Assembly (NCBI GenBank): GCA_021204635.1
Contig: JAJPZB010000192.1
Location: 1,191-33,459, forward strand
From: Opitutia bacterium
Lineage (GTDB): Bacteria; Verrucomicrobiota; Verrucomicrobiia; Opitutales; UBA953
Direction: 5' to 3'
Length of the DNA: 32,269 bases
Position 1 is the first letter of the stretch; every line of letters begins with the position of its first letter. The notes beneath the pieces were generated by a model. That model was not told the origin of the DNA. It saw only the letters and a program-made list of their open reading frames with translations, and did no database searches. Made by a program: the position numbers and the translations under genes. Shown in pieces: positions 16,456 through 23,733 of the stretch.

Positions 16456-17142
16456 ATGGCGACTTATTTTCGATACGGGGAAAAGGAAATCGCCTACCTG
16501 AAACGCGCGGACGCGAGATTGTCTTACGCCATCGACAAGATTGGCAAAGTGAGGCGGCAAGTCATTCCCGACCTCTTTGCCGCGCTCGTCCACTCGATTG
16601 TCGGGCAACAAATCACCACCAAGGCGCACGAGACAATTTGGAAGAGAATGCAAGCGGGGATTGCGGCGATAACGCCGGCAACAATGAGCGCGCTCGCGCC
16701 GGAAGAGTTGCAAGGCTTCGGGATTTCGCTCAGGAAGGCGGGATACATCAGGGGCATCGCGCAAAAGGTAATCTCCGGTGAGTTCGACATCGCCGCACTA
16801 AATTCCATGAGCGATGACGAAGTCTGCGCGCAACTTTCAACATTAAAGGGGATTGGAGTTTGGAGCGCGGAAATGCTCATGATTTTTTCCATGCAACGCC
16901 CAAACGTTTTGAGCTTTGGCGACCTCGGGATCCTGCGTGGATTGCGAATGCTCTACCACCGTGGAAAAATTGACCACCAAGCGTTTGAAAAATATCGCAG
17001 GCGCTTTTCTCCTTATTGCAGTGTTGCAAGCCTCTATTTGTGGTCTGTGGCAGGGGGCGCAATCCCGGAATTAAAAGACCCCACCACCAACCCAAATTCT
17101 CACCACCAACCCGCCACCACTAACCCACCACCACTAACCTAA
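16456..17142 (+). CDS. HhH-GPD DNA glycosylase, AlkA/3-methyladenine glycosylase type
   Basis: This 228-residue base-excision enzyme removes alkylated bases such as 3-methyladenine. The helix-hairpin-helix motif LKGIGVWSAEML (130-141) is followed by the catalytic aspartate in VLSFGDLGILRG (D156). The upstream LFAALVHSIVGQQIT (40-54) is typical of the DNA-3-methyladenine glycosylase II family. It lacks the N-terminal AlkA domain of E. coli and has the compact form seen in many bacteria. The start at 16456 is chosen because the upstream extension reads through hairpin DNA. The conserved fold ends near SLYLWSVAGG (192-201). The last ~21 residues (Thr/Asn/Pro/His-rich) are translated from the CACCACCAACCC array, and the stop codon lies inside it. 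The next gene is an alkyltransferase with a related repair role. Confidence 0.88.
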   Translation: MATYFRYGEKEIAYLKRADARLSYAIDKIGKVRRQVIPDLFAALVHSIVGQQITTKAHETIWKRMQAGIAAITPATMSALAPEELQGFGISLRKAGYIRGIAQKVISGEFDIAALNSMSDDEVCAQLSTLKGIGVWSAEMLMIFSMQRPNVLSFGDLGILRGLRMLYHRGKIDHQAFEKYRRRFSPYCSVASLYLWSVAGGAIPELKDPTTNPNSHHQPATTNPPPLT

Positions 17143-17210
17143 TCTCACCACCAACCCTATTCCACCACCAACCCTATTTCACCACTGACCCAAAGCCCCA
17201 CCACCAACCC
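17082..17210 (+). repeat. CACCACCAACCC repeat array 2 (eight units)
   Basis: Eight units on the plus strand start at 17082, 17101, 17115, 17129, 17146, 17163, 17180 and 17199. The start-to-start distances are 19, 14, 14, 17, 17, 17 and 19. Four or five are exact CACCACCAACCC; the others vary as CACCACTAACCC, CACCACTAACCT and CACCACTGACCC. Spacers are 2-7 nt and AT-richer (AAATTCT, TATTC, TATTT, AAAGCCC). The first units are translated as the tail of the glycosylase, and the last ends 2 nt before the ATG of the methyltransferase gene. The spacers are far too short for a CRISPR. Confidence 0.9.
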
Positions 17211-17212
17211 CT

Positions 17213-17737
17213 ATGAGAAACGGGCATAAAAGCATAATTCAAATCCGGCGCTACCACTCACCCTGCGGGGATTTGATTCTCGGATCCCACGACAACAAAC
17301 TCTGCCTGTGCGACTGGGCAACGAGGAAAAACCGCAACAAACTCGACAAGCGCCTGCAACAAACCCTGCAAGCGGAATATGTCGCAAGAGAATCCGACGT
17401 CATTGTTGTGGCGAGCAGGCAGTTGGACGAATATTTCACAACAAAGCGGACAAGTTTCGACATCCCGCTACTCTTTGCCGGCAGCGATTTTCAGAAAGTG
17501 GTGTGGTCGCAACTAACCCAAATTCCCTACGGCGAAACCCTTTCCTACGGCGAACTCGCAACGGTTGTGGGGCGCCCGAAATCTGTACGCGCAGTCGCGA
17601 ACGCGGTCGGCGCAAATGCGATTTCAATCTTTGTCCCCTGCCACAGAGTGCTTGGTGGTGGCAACAAACTCACCGGCTACGCGGGCGGGCTCGCCACCAA
17701 GAGCGCACTATTAAACTTGGAGCGCCACAAAAAATAA
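17213..17737 (+). CDS. ogt: Methylated-DNA--protein-cysteine methyltransferase
   Basis: This suicide enzyme transfers alkyl groups from O6-alkylguanine or O4-alkylthymine in DNA to its own cysteine. It has 174 residues, the usual size of Ogt/Ada-C proteins. The active-site motif FVPCHRV is at 140-146 (acceptor C143). The DNA-binding region FQKVVWSQLTQIPYGETLSYGELA and the arginine-finger segment RAVANAVGANAI (R126) are present, as is the C-terminal GYAGGLATKSALLNLE. The ATG at 17213 is directly preceded by a repeat unit (CACCACCAACCCCTATG), so there is no Shine-Dalgarno. Translation may depend on unstructured leader RNA or on coupling with the glycosylase gene, whose stop is 70 nt upstream. 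It probably forms a two-gene alkylation repair unit. Confidence 0.94.
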   Translation: MRNGHKSIIQIRRYHSPCGDLILGSHDNKLCLCDWATRKNRNKLDKRLQQTLQAEYVARESDVIVVASRQLDEYFTTKRTSFDIPLLFAGSDFQKVVWSQLTQIPYGETLSYGELATVVGRPKSVRAVANAVGANAISIFVPCHRVLGGGNKLTGYAGGLATKSALLNLERHKK

Positions 17738-17809
17738 ATTGAGTGGCAACAAACCCGAGATTGTGGTGGGGATTGTCGCCACCCAATTGGTGGGAATCGG
17801 CGGATAAAT

Positions 17810-18679
17810 TTATTTCACCATCGTGCCGTCGGTGCGGACTTTCTGGCGGAAGCGTTCGAGGAGTTTCGCCGTGAGCGGACCGCACTTGCCCGAGCCGATT
17901 TTGCGACCATCGAGCGCGACAACGGGGACCACTTCCGCCGCCGATCCCGTGAGAAATGCCTCGTCGGCGTTCCAAAGGTCGTAGCGCGTCATTGTCGTTT
18001 CCAAAACCGGAATCCCGAGTTCGTGGGCGCACTCGATTGTCGCCGCGCGGGTGATTCCCAAGAGCAGGCTCGACGCCGACATTGGCGTGATGAGCTTTCC
18101 CTTGTGTATTACGAAAATGTTGTCGCCGGAGCACTCCGCGACGTGCCCTTGGTCGTTGAGCAAAAGACACTCATCGAAGCCGCAGTTCAGTGCCTCGATT
18201 TTCGCGAGAATGCTGTTCAAATAGTTCAGCGATTTCACCATCGGCGGGAGCGCCGCAACGCTCGTGCGCCGCGTCGGGACTGTGATGAGTTTCATTCCGT
18301 CTTCATAAACGGACGGCGGATAAAGCTTAATTTTGTCCGCGATAATTATGATCGAGGGATTGCCGCAATTGTTCGGGTTGAGACCGAGGTCGCCAACGCC
18401 GCGAGTAATCACCGTGCGAATGTAGCCGTTTTCAATCCCGTTTCGCCGGCACGCCTCGATGTGCGCGCGGGCGATTTCCTCGCGTTTCCAAGGCAACTCG
18501 AGGGCGATTGCCTTTGCCGAGTATTCGATTCGCTCGAGGTGGGCATCGAGTTTGAAAATGCAGTTGTCATAAACGCGAATTCCCTCGAACAGCCCGTCGC
18601 CATAAAGCAGGCCGTGGTCGAAAACGGAGATTTTCGCGTCCTCCTTGCGATAGAATTTTCCGTCGATGTAAACTTCCAT
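17810..18679 (-). CDS. ilvE: Class IV PLP aminotransferase, branched-chain amino acid type
   Basis: This 289-residue fold-type IV aminotransferase interconverts branched-chain amino acids and their 2-oxo acids, the last step of Ile/Leu/Val synthesis. Motifs seen are FDHGLLYGDGLFEGIRVY (20-37), the PLP lysine in MVKSLNYLNSILAK (K149), GHVAECSGDNIFVIHKGKLITP with the conserved glutamate, and LLLGITRA. The motif SLNYLNS and the short length match the archaeal/anaerobe-type BCAT group more than E. coli IlvE. D-amino-acid aminotransferase and aminodeoxychorismate lyase are relatives, but FEGIRVY favours BCAT. The ATG at 18679 has no clear Shine-Dalgarno. A palindrome lies 17-39 nt upstream (18696-18718). 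It is convergent with ogt; the 72-nt gap between them holds more GGTGG/CCACC words. Confidence 0.87.
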   Translation of the reverse strand: MEVYIDGKFYRKEDAKISVFDHGLLYGDGLFEGIRVYDNCIFKLDAHLERIEYSAKAIALELPWKREEIARAHIEACRRNGIENGYIRTVITRGVGDLGLNPNNCGNPSIIIIADKIKLYPPSVYEDGMKLITVPTRRTSVAALPPMVKSLNYLNSILAKIEALNCGFDECLLLNDQGHVAECSGDNIFVIHKGKLITPMSASSLLLGITRAATIECAHELGIPVLETTMTRYDLWNADEAFLTGSAAEVVPVVALDGRKIGSGKCGPLTAKLLERFRQKVRTDGTMVK

Positions 18680-18695
18680 AGTTGTCGCGAGTTTA

Positions 18696-18718
18696 TTACT
18701 CGACCAACTTGGGAGTAA
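18696..18718. promoter_or_regulatory. Palindrome upstream of the aminotransferase gene
   Basis: TTACTC (18696-18701) mirrors GAGTAA (18713-18718). Inside lies a second perfect inverted pair, CCAA/TTGG (18104-type core at 18704-18707 and 18109-type core at 18709-18712), separated by one C, with two unpaired bases on one side. The site lies between trkH and the aminotransferase gene, 17 nt before the latter's ATG. It could be an operator. It has no U-run, so a terminator for trkH is less likely. Confidence 0.3.
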
Positions 18719-18749
18719 AGCGCAGATTTCGCCACGGTCGCGGCGGAAA

Positions 18750-20507
18750 TCACATCAGCGTAATCGAGGTTTCGGGCAATCGCGCCCCCGTCGGTGTGCG
18801 CCGGAAAACGAATGACGACACGAATGACAAAACGCCAATTCGCCCGACAAACATCGCGAGAATCAGGACGCATTTTGCGGCTGGCATCAACTTTGGTGTT
18901 ACGTCGCAGGAAAGCCCAACTGTTCCGCATGCCGATACCGATTCAAAAATCAGCGGCATGCCTGGGAGTTCGGGATGCAACGCGCAGAGAACGACTGCGA
19001 CTGCGGTAAAAAACGCCGCACCAAGCAAGACAATTGCAAGGGCCTGATTTGCGATATCGCTGTTGAGCCGCCGCCCGAAAATCTCCAAGTCGCGGCGCCC
19101 CGAAATGTATTGCCTGAGCGCCAAGAAGGCGACGGCGAGCGTCGTAACTTTTATCCCACCCGCCGTGGAAAAAGGCGCCCCGCCGATGAACATCAAAAAC
19201 GTCAGTACCAAGCGCGTGCCCGAGGGAAGAAACGACGTATCGCCGATGTCAAAGCCCGACGTTCTCGCGCCCATGGCAAAGAAGAGCGCACGCAAAAAGC
19301 CGCCTTCCCGCGTGTTTAGCCCCGAGAAATAAAGCGAGAGAAATCCGCCGACGATCAGGATGCCCGTCGTCCACAAAACGAGTTTTGAATGCACGGAAAG
19401 CCGCATGGGGACGGCGTCGTATCCCCGCACAAATTTCCGGCGCAGCGAGTAGAGCGCGACAAACCAGAAATTTTTTACCACCGGAAAACCGATGCCCCCG
19501 ATGAGCGACAAAAACAGCACTGCAGAGACCACGCCGCCCGCAGATGGCAACAGTCCGTCAGGAGACGTGGTGAAACCCGCATTACAAAACGCCATAACGG
19601 AGTGGAAAATGGAGAAAAAGACGGGGTCGGAAATATCCGCCGCAGTACTCGCGTAGGCAAAGTAAATCCACAGCGCCCCGACAACCTCCGAAACCGCCGT
19701 GAAGCCGATGATGAGCCCGAGCGCGACGCCGATTTGCGAAATATTGTTCTCGCGGAAGAGGTCTTGGAACGCGAAACGATTCCGAATCGAGAGCCCGCCG
19801 GCGAAGAAATACGCGAAAAAATATGTTATTGACATGACGCCCAAGCCGCCGAGTTGCGCGAGTATCAAAAGTATTATTTGCCCAAAATCAGTCAGCGTCT
19901 CGGACAACGAAGCCACGGGCGCGAGCCCCGTCACGCAGACCGCGCTCGTCGCAAAAAACAAGGCATCGACGAAGCTGATTCCCTCAACTGTCGCGCGCGG
20001 CGTGAGCAGCATTATCGTGCCACAGGCGATCAAAATCGCGAAGCTCAGGATAAAGACCATACCAGGCGACAACGATTTTTTTGCCGTGAACTCCGCGCGC
20101 ACCCGCATGACCCGCATCGCGACAACGGCGATGACGAGAAAGTCCAAAACGCTCAGGAAATGCCGCGCGCTCTCGGGGTGGAACGCGGCCCCTGTGTAAA
20201 AATGGAAAAACACCGTTATCGGCACCGCGACGACGAGAATAGATTCAAACCAAAAATGTCTTACATATTTGAAGAACGAATCTACGACATGGACGAAGCG
20301 GAGCACTTCGAGAAACGCGAAGAGCGCGATTGTTGCAAACGTCAGCACGTGAAACGCAGTGCTGCCGAGGGAATCGATCCCCCAACCGTTCATCGCGACG
20401 ATTTGAGCCGCCGCCAAGACAGCGCAGAAGCCGGCGGCAACTCTGAGCCAAAAGCGCAAGCGCTTTTGCTCGGCATCGCCTAATTCTCCCGAAAATAATC
20501 GAATCAT
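18750..20507 (-). CDS. TrkH/KtrB family potassium transporter subunit
   Basis: This 585-residue membrane protein is the ion-conducting subunit of a Trk/Ktr potassium uptake system. The four selectivity-filter loops of the family are visible: CVTGL (191-195), CNAGF (308-312), RTSGF (415-419) and GTVGLS (528-533). The segment GGAPFSTAGGIK (442-453) is the KtrB/TrkH hallmark. The protein is longer than E. coli TrkH (about 483). About 145 N-terminal residues form roughly four extra membrane helices (20-40, 50-70, 88-105, 117-135) before the channel core. The ATG at 20507 has GAGAGG in good position. A possible weak promoter (TTGTCT, 16 nt, TAGACT) lies about 30-60 nt upstream. No TrkA/KtrA RCK regulator is in the window; it must be encoded elsewhere. 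Confidence 0.92.
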   Translation of the reverse strand: MIRLFSGELGDAEQKRLRFWLRVAAGFCAVLAAAQIVAMNGWGIDSLGSTAFHVLTFATIALFAFLEVLRFVHVVDSFFKYVRHFWFESILVVAVPITVFFHFYTGAAFHPESARHFLSVLDFLVIAVVAMRVMRVRAEFTAKKSLSPGMVFILSFAILIACGTIMLLTPRATVEGISFVDALFFATSAVCVTGLAPVASLSETLTDFGQIILLILAQLGGLGVMSITYFFAYFFAGGLSIRNRFAFQDLFRENNISQIGVALGLIIGFTAVSEVVGALWIYFAYASTAADISDPVFFSIFHSVMAFCNAGFTTSPDGLLPSAGGVVSAVLFLSLIGGIGFPVVKNFWFVALYSLRRKFVRGYDAVPMRLSVHSKLVLWTTGILIVGGFLSLYFSGLNTREGGFLRALFFAMGARTSGFDIGDTSFLPSGTRLVLTFLMFIGGAPFSTAGGIKVTTLAVAFLALRQYISGRRDLEIFGRRLNSDIANQALAIVLLGAAFFTAVAVVLCALHPELPGMPLIFESVSACGTVGLSCDVTPKLMPAAKCVLILAMFVGRIGVLSFVSSFVFRRTPTGARLPETSITLM

Positions 20508-20623
20508 CGGAACCTCTCTGCTTTATCTTCCGCCAAAAGTCTATGGAGGCGCATTGAAAAGACAAACAGCTTTTGCCGCGGCAACAATCGCGCGAGCGGG
20601 AATTTTTCTCCCTTTCCGATTAA

Positions 20624-20670
20624 TCAAAAAACAAAAGCGGAGCGCACTTCCGACGAGGGAGCCGCTCCGC
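20624..20670 (-). terminator. Rho-independent terminator of the bL36-bL31 operon
   Basis: Read on the minus strand, GCGGAGCG (20663-20670) and CGCTCCGC (20637-20644) form an 8-bp GC-rich stem, followed directly by TTTTGTTTTTT. It starts 21 nt after the bL31 stop codon. On the other strand there is no U-run, so it works in one direction only. Confidence 0.85.
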
Positions 20671-20690
20671 CCAAAAGCCAATAAGCCGAA

Positions 20691-20942
20691 TTAACGACCG
20701 CGACGGCGCGAGAACTTATTCTGGAATTTCTCGACGCGACCTGCGGTATCGACGAAGCGTTTCTCGCCGGTGTAGGCAGGGTGAGAATCGGCGGTGACAT
20801 CGCGCTGGATGACGAAATATTCCTCGCCGTCGATTGTGATTTTCTCTCTCGAAGAAAGTGTGGATTTGGTCAAAAACTGGCGACCGGAGGAAACGTCGCG
20901 GAAGCACACATTGTTGACGACAGGATGGATATCTTTTTTCAC
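20691..20942 (-). CDS. rpmE2: 50S ribosomal protein bL31 (type B, zinc-free)
   Basis: This 83-residue large-subunit protein begins KKDIHPVVNNVCFRDVSSG and contains SHPAYTGEKRFVDTAGRVEKF, which is typical of bL31. It lacks the CxxC zinc motif of the type A form and so belongs to the zinc-independent type B. I use the GTG at 20942 (AGGA 9 nt upstream), because bL31 proteins begin at this KKDIHP segment. An ATG at 20984 would add 14 residues with no homology. The C-terminus has extra basic residues (FSRRRGR). It lies 45 nt after the bL36 gene and before a strong terminator. In E. coli the type B pair (ykgM-ykgO) is a Zur-regulated reserve, but I see no obvious Zur box here, and type B forms are the main forms in many phyla. 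Confidence 0.93.
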   Translation of the reverse strand: MKKDIHPVVNNVCFRDVSSGRQFLTKSTLSSREKITIDGEEYFVIQRDVTADSHPAYTGEKRFVDTAGRVEKFQNKFSRRRGR

Positions 20943-20987
20943 GGTAGTTTTTCCTGAAAATTTGTTAATTGCAGCTCGCGCCAAATT

Positions 20988-21113
20988 TTAGCCCTGACGC
21001 GCTTTGTAGCGCGGGTGGGTTTTGTTGATGACATAAACGCGTCCCTTGCGACGAACAACCTGGCAGTTCGGGTGGCGCGACTTCAAATTTTTGAGCGAAG
21101 ATGATACTTTCAT
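20988..21113 (-). CDS. rpmJ: 50S ribosomal protein bL36 (type B)
   Basis: This 41-residue protein reads [20 protein letters not shown], then the hallmark [21 protein letters not shown]. This is the complete type B bL36, with one cysteine and no zinc ribbon (type A has C-x2-C and further ligands). The small size makes it easy to miss. The ATG at 21113 gives the standard N-terminus and the stop is TAA at 20988-20990. A promoter with perfect TTGACA lies 28-56 nt upstream, overlapping the end of the MFS gene. It is co-transcribed with bL31, the same pair as ykgO-ykgM in E. coli. Both copies of the pair in this window are zinc-free types. Confidence 0.95.
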   Translation of the reverse strand: MKVSSSLKNLKSRHPNCQVVRRKGRVYVINKTHPRYKARQG

Positions 21114-21140
21114 GACTGTCGGAAAAAATGTTGAATGGCT

Positions 21141-21169
21141 ATCAAATTATTATTGCTGCCCGCTGTCAA
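21141..21169 (-). promoter_or_regulatory. Predicted promoter for rpmJ-rpmE2
   Basis: On the minus strand TTGACA (21164-21169, perfect) is followed by a 17-nt spacer and TTTGAT (21141-21146, 4 of 6). The predicted start point gives a leader of about 20 nt. The -35 box lies inside the last codons of the MFS gene, whose stop is at 21150-21152, so the ribosomal protein pair can be expressed independently of the transporter. Confidence 0.5.
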
Positions 21170-22511
21170 CGTTCTTTTCCCGAACGCTGTTGCCACCAGC
21201 CTCGGAATCGCCGGAAAATCCGCGCGACGATGATATGAATTTGTTAATTTTCGGCGCAACAACGGCAGAAAGAAGCGCAAAAAATGCCGCGCAGAGAAAC
21301 GCACCCCGCAACCCCACGCTCGGAGCCTCCGCAGGGTCTGACGCAAAAAGATTTCCAAGAAATTCCGCCGTGTGGCCGATGACGGGCGGGCCGAACAAAA
21401 ATCCGAGAAAGCCTATCGTCGAGACCGACGCAATTGCCACGCCGACCGGAATGTTTTCGGCGCGCGACGACAGACTGTAGCAAACCGGCACGATCGACGA
21501 AATCCCGAAGCCCACGAGCATGAAGCCGCCGGCGGCTGTTGCGGTCTGCGGAAGCGCCACCGACAACAACAATCCGCACGCCGACATCGTCGCGCAAACC
21601 TGAATCACGCGCACCTGCCCGAAGCGCATGACGAAGCGATCCGCGACAAAGCGCCCCGCCGCCATTGCCCCGAGCGCGACAGTGTAGCCGAGCCGCACGA
21701 GGCTTTCGTCGGGACGGACAACCTGCTGGAAATACACGCCACTCCAATCGAACATCACGCCCTCGCAGCCCATGTTCACAAAGCAAATCACGCCGAGCAA
21801 AAGGATGAACGGGTCGGAAAGCGCAAATCGCCGCCGGCGGGGCGCATTTTTCCCCGCGCTGTTTTCGCGCAATTCGCGCACGGTTTCCTGCTTTGACGCA
21901 TCCGAGGGAATCGCGAAACGGATCAGAAACGCCATCAAAATTGCGCACGCCGCATAGACGCCGGCGAAATGCGCCACGGGGGAAATCCCTGCGGAAACCA
22001 ACGTCGTGCTTATCAGCCCCGACGCGAACCCCGCCAAACTCCACACGCCGTGGAAGCCCGCCATGATGCTCCGCCCGTAAATCCGCTCCACGCCGACGCC
22101 CTGCGTGTTTATCGCGATGTTGTGCAAATTGCCACAGACGCCAAAAAACACCAGCGAGGCAAAAAACACGGCGCGCGAACCCGTGCCCGCCGCGAGTGCG
22201 ATGAGCGTCAGCGCCAAACCATAGACCGCAACAGCAATTCCCGTGCACGCCCTGCTCCCGATTTTCGCCGTGAGCCAGCCCGAGAACGGCATAGCCAAAA
22301 GTTGCCCGAGCGGAATCGCGAACAGCACGCTCCCGAGATCCGCCTCGCTCATGCCCAACATCGCCTTGATGTCGGGAATCCGGCTTGCCCAACTCCCGAA
22401 GACAATGCCCTGCATGAAATAGAATATGCCCACGACAACGCGAAACCTGCGACGCCCCGCGCCGGAGATTTCCGCCAAATCCGTTCCCGTCAAAGCAAAA
22501 TTTTTCGCCAT
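21150..22511 (-). CDS. MFS transporter, YbjJ-like
   Basis: This 453-residue protein has twelve predicted membrane helices and belongs to the major facilitator superfamily. SWASRIPDIKAMLGMSEADLGSVLF (residues 40-64) and GWLTAKIGSR (78-87, an altered MFS motif A) resemble the E. coli YbjJ group, whose substrate is not firmly known. SIMAGFHGVWSLAGFASGL and GCEGVMFDWSGVYFQ are further family-like segments. A loop of about 25 basic residues separates the two six-helix halves. The C-terminal tail is hydrophilic and rich in Ser/Gly. The ATG at 22511 is chosen because the earlier in-frame start (22664) adds 51 residues that overlap the opposite promoter region. It is divergent from the epimerase gene. 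Substrate unknown; a role in sugar or drug export cannot be decided from sequence. Confidence 0.85.
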   Translation of the reverse strand: MAKNFALTGTDLAEISGAGRRRFRVVVGIFYFMQGIVFGSWASRIPDIKAMLGMSEADLGSVLFAIPLGQLLAMPFSGWLTAKIGSRACTGIAVAVYGLALTLIALAAGTGSRAVFFASLVFFGVCGNLHNIAINTQGVGVERIYGRSIMAGFHGVWSLAGFASGLISTTLVSAGISPVAHFAGVYAACAILMAFLIRFAIPSDASKQETVRELRENSAGKNAPRRRRFALSDPFILLLGVICFVNMGCEGVMFDWSGVYFQQVVRPDESLVRLGYTVALGAMAAGRFVADRFVMRFGQVRVIQVCATMSACGLLLSVALPQTATAAGGFMLVGFGISSIVPVCYSLSSRAENIPVGVAIASVSTIGFLGFLFGPPVIGHTAEFLGNLFASDPAEAPSVGLRGAFLCAAFFALLSAVVAPKINKFISSSRGFSGDSEAGGNSVREKNVDSGQQ

Positions 22512-22653
22512 GGCTCGCTCGTGAAAATCGGCGCGGCATTTTCCATTTTCCGGCAAAACAGTCAAGCCACACCGCACGACAACGACGCACAATTTGCCCC
22601 ACAACAACAAACTTTGCCGCAACACAACCGCCGCCAACAAGCGCCAAAACAGA

Positions 22654-22683
22654 TTGACTGCCACTGCGACAAAATTTGATAAT
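22654..22683 (+). promoter_or_regulatory. Predicted promoter for the epimerase gene
   Basis: TTGACT (22654-22659, 5 of 6) is followed by an 18-nt spacer and GATAAT (22678-22683, 5 of 6). The -10 box ends only 10 nt before the ATG at 22694. A start point 6-8 nt downstream of the -10 box would leave a leader of just a few bases, so the mRNA may be leaderless. No Shine-Dalgarno is present, which agrees with this. Confidence 0.5.
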
Positions 22684-22693
22684 AAACCACAGC

Positions 22694-23662
22694 ATGAAAA
22701 TATTGGTCAGCGGAGGTGCCGGATTCATCGGCTCAAACTTGTGTGAAACACTCTTGCGCCGTGGCGACGAAGTTGTGTGCATAGACAATTTCGCAACCGG
22801 CAAAATCGAAAATCTGCTCCCGCTCTTCGGTGAGTTCCCGAAGACGTTCAAACTCGTCGTCGGCGACATCCGCAATCTCGACGATTGCCGCAAGGCGATC
22901 GATGGTTGCGAAGCCGTTTTGCACGAGGCGGCTCTCGGCTCCGTGCCGCGCTCAATCAAAGATCCCGCCACGACAAACGAGGTCAACATCTCCGGTTTCA
23001 TGAACATGCTCATCGCCGCCCGCGACGCAAAAGTTCGCCGCTTCGTCTATGCCGCAAGCAGCTCGACATACGGAGATTCCAAAACTCTTCCCAAAGTTGA
23101 AGATGTGATAGGTCGCCCGCTCTCGCCCTATGCCGTGACAAAATATGTCAACGAACTTTACGCCGATGTCTTTGCGCGGACATACGGAATGTCGTGCATC
23201 GGGCTCAGATATTTCAACGTTTTCGGTCGCCGCCAAGACCCGAACGGGGCATACGCGGCAGTTATTCCGCTGTTTGTGAAAAAACTGATGGCGCACGAAT
23301 CCCCCACAATAAACGGAGACGGCGAGTACTCCCGCGACTTTACGTACATCGACAACGTCATTCAGATGAATATGCTCGCCTTGGAAACAACAGATCCTGC
23401 GGCAGAAAATCAAGTTTACAACACTGCGTTTGGCGAGCGCACAACGCTCAACCAACTCGTCGCCTGCCTCAAAGAATTTTTGAGCGAATTTGACCCCAAA
23501 ATTGCAGAAGTTCCCGTGATCCACGGACCCACGCGAGTTGGCGATATTCCGCATTCTCTCGCCTGCATAGACAAGGCGAAGAAACTTCTCGGCTACGCAC
23601 CCCGTTTTTCGATGAGAGACGGTCTGAAAGCCGCAGTAAAGTGGTATTGGGAAAATCTGTGA
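22694..23662 (+). CDS. NAD-dependent UDP-N-acetylhexosamine 4-epimerase (WbpP/TviC-like)
   Basis: This 322-residue extended short-chain dehydrogenase interconverts UDP-GlcNAc and UDP-GalNAc, or their uronic acids. The Rossmann motif GGAGFIGSN is at 7-15; the catalytic serines SSS are at 122-124 and Y146-x3-K150 lies in SPYAVTKY. The segments LGSVPRSIKDPATTNEVNISG and LRYFNVFGRRQDPNGAYAAVIP are typical of WbpP/TviC rather than GalE. The start at 22694 (KILVSGGAG) fits the family; six codons upstream would be non-conserved. The next gene is a matching nucleotide-sugar dehydrogenase, 71 nt on. Together they would make UDP-GalNAcA-type precursors for a capsule or O-antigen. No glycosyltransferase, flippase or polymerase is nearby. 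Confidence 0.9.
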   Translation: MKILVSGGAGFIGSNLCETLLRRGDEVVCIDNFATGKIENLLPLFGEFPKTFKLVVGDIRNLDDCRKAIDGCEAVLHEAALGSVPRSIKDPATTNEVNISGFMNMLIAARDAKVRRFVYAASSSTYGDSKTLPKVEDVIGRPLSPYAVTKYVNELYADVFARTYGMSCIGLRYFNVFGRRQDPNGAYAAVIPLFVKKLMAHESPTINGDGEYSRDFTYIDNVIQMNMLALETTDPAAENQVYNTAFGERTTLNQLVACLKEFLSEFDPKIAEVPVIHGPTRVGDIPHSLACIDKAKKLLGYAPRFSMRDGLKAAVKWYWENL

Positions 23663-23669
23663 GCGCGCA
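23657..23669 (+). repeat. 13-bp direct repeat at the epimerase stop (mate at 24991-25003)
   Basis: The sequence CTGTGAGCGCGCA spans the stop codon region of the epimerase gene and occurs again at 24991-25003 across the stop of the dehydrogenase gene, in the same frame (Leu, stop). The two copies bracket the whole dehydrogenase gene. This may mark a cassette-like insertion or a duplication junction, or be coincidence helped by GC-rich composition. Confidence 0.5.
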
Positions 23670-23733
23670 GAATCTTTTCACAAACAACTATACGAAAAAC
23701 ATCAACAACTGACATTTTAAAAATATAAATAAG

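Noticed and set aside
17082-17210. CRISPR array or telomere-like repeat
   Set aside because: Units of 12 nt with 2-7 nt spacers are far too short for a CRISPR and no cas gene is present. The repeats are degenerate and internal, unlike telomeric DNA.
20943-20984. Upstream ATG for bL31
   Set aside because: It adds 14 residues with no counterpart in bL31. The GTG at 20942 gives the standard KKDIHP N-terminus and has AGGA upstream.
21114-21170. Zur operator before rpmJ
   Set aside because: I looked for a palindromic AT-rich Zur-like box and found none that fits.
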